Source: Daucus carota subsp. sativus
Taxonomy: Eukaryota; Streptophyta; Magnoliopsida; Apiales; Apiaceae
Direction: 5' to 3'
Assembly (NCBI RefSeq): GCF_001625215.2
Contig: NC_030386.2
Span: forward strand, 39,588,796 to 39,652,795
Length of the DNA stretch: 64,000 nucleotides
Below, one piece after another: positions 59,053-64,000 of this stretch. The stretch's first letter is position 1. The number at the start of each line of letters is the position of its first letter. The notes under the pieces are model-generated. The model made no database searches. It saw nothing but the letters and a program-made list of their open reading frames with translations, and had not been told where the DNA came from. Made by a program: the position numbers and the translations under genes.

Positions 59053-59124
59053 CCGCTACAAGAAAAACGGCTATTTCCTACCGATCAAAGCGGACCAGAA
59101 ATTAAAAATCGGTAGGAAATGGTC
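59053..59124. mobile_element. CACTA-like terminus relic in the LAS 3' UTR
   Basis: GCTACAAGAAAAACGGC resembles the common plant CACTA terminus CACTACAAGAAAA with a changed start. It is followed by TTTCCTACCGAT and, 40 bp on, its inverted copy ATCGGTAGGAAA, like subterminal repeats. Only one end was found. Confidence 0.5.
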
Positions 59125-62100
59125 ATATTGTTAGCTAGCTAAACAATAACCTTTTGACCAGAAGGATTAATTAATGATGATTAGTATTTAAAACCCTAAC
59201 CCTAATTAGCCTGCTGCATGGATAATTCTTCAGCTTGCATGTGACAGCAGATTTGCAGAGGAAAAGAAAGAAGGAATATTAGTAAAGCAAGCATGCACAC
59301 ACCTGAAGAGGAAGCTGACTTTTGGAAGATCAAAATTCAAACACAAACACTTGATGGATATGGATTCCAAATTGACCTTCTTTTCTGATCAGGTTTTTCT
59401 TGGAGCTTGAGCTCGAACTGATGAATGTTTTACTCTTAATTTTATACTACTTGTGAGATTAATATATATAAACATTTTATATAGTTATATATATATTGAT
59501 TTGCAGCTTTGTGATGGATCCATTTAGGAAGATGCTGGTACCAATAACCTAGCTAATTAGTTACTTTATTAATTATATATTATTATTTCATTTAAAGTGT
59601 TATTAACCTGCACCACCATTAGTTTCATTGAGTGGGTGGTCTTAACTTTGTTCCATTGATTAATTTTTAATCCTGCAATATGTACTATTAGTGGGTATCA
59701 ATTTGTGTATTCATGTATATTAATCTGAATACTATATTATTAATAGTACAACCTAATTAATCTTGATAATGGGCTTGTGCATTCTCTTTGTTGCTTTCTA
59801 ATATTCTAACTAATACTTAATTAATTAATACTCCATTGTCCCACAAAAAGTACTTATAACTTGTCTCAATTGGTTGCACACATATGTGCATGAAATAGAA
59901 TCATCACACACATTCACACTTCAAACTTTTTATACTATTAAACCAAAATGGCCCTCTTTTGTTAATGGTGAATATTAAACTAAGTAGTTAAAAGGTCACC
60001 CCTTATTGCAAACAAAAACCATTATTCTATGTCCTTGTTCCCTAAAATTCCTTTGTCTCCTTCAAGAGAAGTAATCTTGGGTGTTCTTCAAGAAAATGTG
60101 CATGAGGGATCTTGTTTTCTGGATTTTGTAAGCCTACATGTGCTTAATTGTGTGTTTGTTTTGTTTTGTGTGTACAAGTATGTTGGGTTAGTTGTCTTAA
60201 AAATACAGAGGCAATCCACCATCTATTACCTGAAAATCAGCCGAGTGTTCCCTCAACAAAACCATCAAAATTCACAACCTCCCCTTATTTTGCCCCCTTA
60301 TTGACCCTTATTATCCTGTTCCTCTTCAAACCTTGTTTCTACATCCTACAAAAGGGATCTTCTCTTGAGTTTTGTGTCTTGTGACCTCTTTTAAAATTTA
60401 TTTCTACCTTTTTTAATCTTCTAAGGACCACTCCCCCTCTTTAATATCCATACATTTCTCTTTCTCCCCTCTCTCGTAATTATTGTATATGGCTTCTCAA
60501 GTAATCCTAGGTATAGCTAGGTAGCAACCCATCTCTTCTTTTCATCCATCTCTATATTTAATACATCAAAATTTCGAAAGAGACAGGAAAATAAAATAAT
60601 ACTCCTCGGTTCTCCTTAAATGGACACCTATTTTAATTCTCTCATGAAATATAGCTTGATTAACTATTTTAAACTTTTATCCTGAACAAAAAATTTATAC
60701 AAAAACAGAAGAATTTTAAAAAAAATTATGAGACTATATAATGTGTTTTCTGTGTTAATATGTATGCCGAGCAATGTAAAAAAAAACGTAAAAAAAAAAA
60801 AAAGAGTGACAAAAAAGTAAATATATTATTTTTTTTTGAAATTCAAAAATTAATCAATTTTCATCATTTTTTATTAAATTTGAGTCCAAAATCGAAACCA
60901 AAATCATAAACCAGACCAACACTTGGTGTGGGCATATTATTTTTTCATGTGTGTCTATTTATATATCTGATGAGTAGCTAGCTAGACACATAAAATGCAG
61001 GTCCAGGTGGGCTTACTTCTTCAGCAGTGTATAAAATCGAACTTGTGATTTCAGAAGTAAACAGCTTCTCGTACGCATAATTAAATACAAGCTTTCACCT
61101 CAGATGATTTAATATCTCATTCAAGTCAACAAAATTTCCATCAGCTAAAACAACTAATACTATCACTTCTCTGATCATCCTCTATTATACCGTCCATTTT
61201 TCAGTGTACTGATGTAACTCTTCTCAGTTTTCACTCGTAAACAAGCAAAAGCTAATTTTAGTCAAGTGAAAGAGACGTAATGATATTAATAGTGCTCTGT
61301 TTCTTTCTTTTATTATTGTAAAAGTGAAAGATTCCATGTACAGTAGAGTTTATATAATAATAATAATAATAATAATAATCTCTTTATAATATCAATAATT
61401 TATTATATATTTTGCGTAAACTGTAAATAATTTCATTTAAGTGTTTTTATAATAATTTTTTTCCTGTTGGGCATATCAATGAGCTAGGTTTTATTTTTAT
61501 ATTCGATCATTGCGGTGGAATATATGATATATTTTGTGAATTAAATGGGATTGTTTAGGTATGTATGTACAGAGACTCAGAGAGCTAGTAGGTGACAGTG
61601 ATAAGATGCTTACTAGCAAATAGTAGCAGTACTGTTCGAGTCCGATACAAGGCACCTCTTGCTTGCGATTTGCAAGTGTGTGTACATATATAATATTATT
61701 TAATCAATCCCATGCCGCATGCATGAGCCAGGTATTGACGAATTGATTAATCAGTGAAATGAGCGGATTACTCAATCTCTATTGTCCAGAGATATCTGGT
61801 TCGATTTTCTGAATTTTTAAAATAAAAGGAGTCACATGGAGTATCGAACCCTACGATGAAAATACTCTATTACTCCCAATTTTTTGTCTTATTTGACTCG
61901 TTTTGTAATCAAATTAGAATTTTGACTGTTATATAAGATTTGAAAATTACATATTAAAATAATAAAATATTCTTTAATGATATAAATTTTATTACCTCTT
62001 TATTAATATTTGCCAAAATTTAGTCAATAACCGAGGAGTATCTGGCTAGCAATAAACGCGGTGAATGGTAACTGTGTGTATAAATACACTTTTTGTGTGT

Positions 62101-62780
62101 AATAATAACAAACGCATGATTCAAGTAGAAGAAAGGCCGTTGATCTAATGTTGAATAGTGAGGAATCTAGGGCGGTTTAGGATAAGAAAAAGGTGAGTAG
62201 TCTAATTATAAATTACCTACTTTGTTTGTTTAAAAATATATATGTTGCTCCCCTGTACAAACACACATCAAATTATACTTTTCTCTCTAACTTTAATCAT
62301 TGAATGATGGTTAACCAAAGTAACTTGTGGGAAGCTGGTTTTTAGTCACAAAGATGAAGTCTATTATATCACTTTTAAGAATAACTTTAACTTTAAAAAG
62401 TCCCTTTTTATGGGATATAATGCTGAACTTTAACATGATAGGGTGTGAATGTAAATTAATTGAAACAATGGAATTAGCCGGTGTGAATGAGAATTAATAA
62501 ATATTATTATTTAATGAAATTAGTTTAGTCTTTAAATAATAACAGATTTTTTTTAGTCACGGCATAATTTAAATAATTGAGATTTTAAATATTTAATTAA
62601 GATATTAAATAATTTGTTTTCATTTATGATATCTGACTATATTCTCGGATTTTAAAAAATCTATGAGAATTTTAGTCACTTTTTAGTCGCTGCATTATTT
62701 TACTTGGCAAGATTTTTTTAATTCGACATAATATATAATTTACTCATAGTATCAATATATATATATAAAGGAGAATGCGG
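59125..62780. other. LAS 3' flank and AT-rich region, no gene recognised
   Basis: The first part may be 3' UTR of LAS. A degenerate Stowaway-like segment lies at about 60599-60820. Short frames at 60029-60384 show no family features. Confidence 0.5.
61354..61378. repeat. (AAT)n microsatellite
   Basis: About eight ATA/AAT units in a row. Confidence 0.93.
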
Positions 62781-62789
62781 GCGTCCCTA

Positions 62790-63660
62790 GAATTGCTCGA
62801 TTCAGTATTATGATTTTTCTTGAATTTCGGATAGAAAATATAGTTATAATTCAAAAAATCAGGTTCAAGAATTCTAAAAGTAATACAACTCTTTTCTTAT
62901 CGAATTCTAAAAATGATACAATTATTTTCCTATTTACAAATCTTAAAAGCAATAGGATTACTAGCAATTATTGATAAAATACAATACAATTTATATTTAA
63001 AATTTGTAATGTAAGTTAAAAAATTTATAATCTTATTATATTAATTTTTTTAACTTATATATCTATAATAATTAAAACCAGCATATTCTAGAATCTCAAA
63101 TTGTCTAAAGAGGTTTGTAGCGCTAAACTCACGCTGTTCCATAATGTTCAAGATTATAGCATCTCTATCATAAAAACATCTTTAAGATATTTACAACCTC
63201 ATTCAAATAGTATTCATGGACTTACAACCAATCTCGATAATAGTTGGATTCAGTCTTATAATTTTCTTAAATTTCGAATAGAAAATAAAATTATAATTCA
63301 AAAAATTAAATTCACGGATCTTAAAGGTAATACAATTCTTTTTTTTATTGGATTCTAAAAAAATAAAATTATTTTCTAATAATTTTCTTAAAGGATTGAA
63401 AATATAATTATAATTTAAAAAATTAGGTTCAAGGATACCAAAAGTTAATACAATTCTTTATTTTTTAGATTCTAAAGGTAACACAATTCTTTTTTTTATT
63501 TAGGAATCCTAAAAGAAATAGGATTATATTTATTTAAATAACAATCCTAGATAAAATACAATTTATATTTAAGATTTGTAAGGTAATACGTACAATTTTT
63601 ATTTTCGATCTACTCTTATAATTTTCTTAAATTTTGAGTAGAAAATAAAAGATTGTAAAG
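62790..63660. repeat. Degenerate interspersed AT-rich repeats
   Basis: A segment resembling ATTTTCTTAAATTTCGAATA followed by GAAAATA occurs near 62810, 63255 and 63615. A second unit, TTCTAAAAGTAATACAATTC-like, recurs near 62875, 63310, 63430 and 63470. They look like decayed copies of one repeat family; no boundaries can be set. Confidence 0.6.
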
Positions 63661-63819
63661 ATAATAATCATTAAAAAATAATAGCAAAAAAAATTAAGAC
63701 CATAAAAGAATAATATTTTTTAACTAAAAAAATAGGAATAATAAAATAAAAATAATTAATAAAATAAAATAAGATATATGAAATAGGAATCATATATTGA
63801 TTTTATGATAATGTAAATA

Positions 63820-63950
63820 ATTCTTGATTAGTATCGTGTTTGACGGGCACGAGAGGCGACCCAAACTAATTTTTATCTCAATAATAATAATTTTTCTATT
63901 AGTATTATGTTTGACGGAAAAGTGGCTAAAATAATTTTTTATCTATGTTA
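63820..63950. repeat. Two-copy direct repeat
   Basis: The segments TTAGTATCGTGTTTGACGGG and TTAGTATTATGTTTGACGGA lie about 73 bp apart, each followed by related AAAATAATTTTTATC sequence. Confidence 0.6.
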
Positions 63951-64000
63951 TAATATATTATTTGTTAAAACGGGACCACGTTTCAAAATAATTTTTATCC

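Noticed and set aside
59189..59205. AACCCTAACCCTAA telomere-like motif
   Set aside because: Only two units; this is common in plant DNA (telo-box) and not evidence of a telomere.

Overview
The window is nuclear DNA from a flowering plant, most likely a eudicot. The evidence is AT-rich intergenic DNA, multi-exon genes with plant-type introns, plant-specific families (a GRAS regulator of the LATERAL SUPPRESSOR type, plant PEX5, an RraA-like aldolase pair) and a dense load of plant transposons (Ty3/Gypsy, CACTA, hAT, MULE and Stowaway types). Species and chromosome cannot be read from the sequence.

Layout. 1-5015: a Ty3/Gypsy LTR retrotransposon on the minus strand with one intact 1415-residue gag-pol frame; one LTR is complete and the other is cut by the window start. 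6152-12993 (minus): 17 coding exons of a plant coiled-coil protein with a C-terminal Ig-like region; its last exons are not between 6152 and the retrotransposon, so the element appears to lie inside this gene. 14551-15864 and 25453-26668 (plus): two near-identical copies of an RraA-like / HMG aldolase gene, about 10.8 kb apart, each with a 5'-UTR intron. Between them lie Stowaway elements, a hAT element, a 430-455 bp tandem repeat, scrambled ABC-transporter and receptor-kinase remnants, a perfect 217-bp tandem duplication and a MULE-type inverted-repeat element. 28928-32126 (plus): an alpha/beta-hydrolase (lipase class 3, At4g10955-like) gene with a hAT element in its 5'-UTR intron. 33305-45521 (plus): the full 15-exon gene for PEX5, the peroxisomal PTS1 import receptor, whose introns hold a hAT element, fold-back repeats and long poly-C tracts. 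45522-57741: gene-poor, with two Stowaway elements and a complete 2.9-kb CACTA element. 57742-59043 (plus): the single-exon GRAS gene LAS/Ls, followed 10 bp after its stop by a CACTA-like terminus. 59125-64000: no gene recognised; AT-rich DNA and degenerate repeats.

The host genes are unrelated neighbours with separate promoters: peroxisomal import (PEX5), lipid or ester hydrolysis, a metabolic aldolase pair, a coiled-coil protein and an axillary-meristem regulator. Transposons explain most of the remaining structure. I assembled all spliced genes by hand from splice sites and reading frame; every exon junction given keeps the frame open. I saw no undescribed defence or biosynthetic system. 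The best leads are the young retrotransposon inside the coiled-coil gene, two GC-AG introns that the frame demands, the diverging aldolase pair, and the CACTA element with transcript-like cargo.
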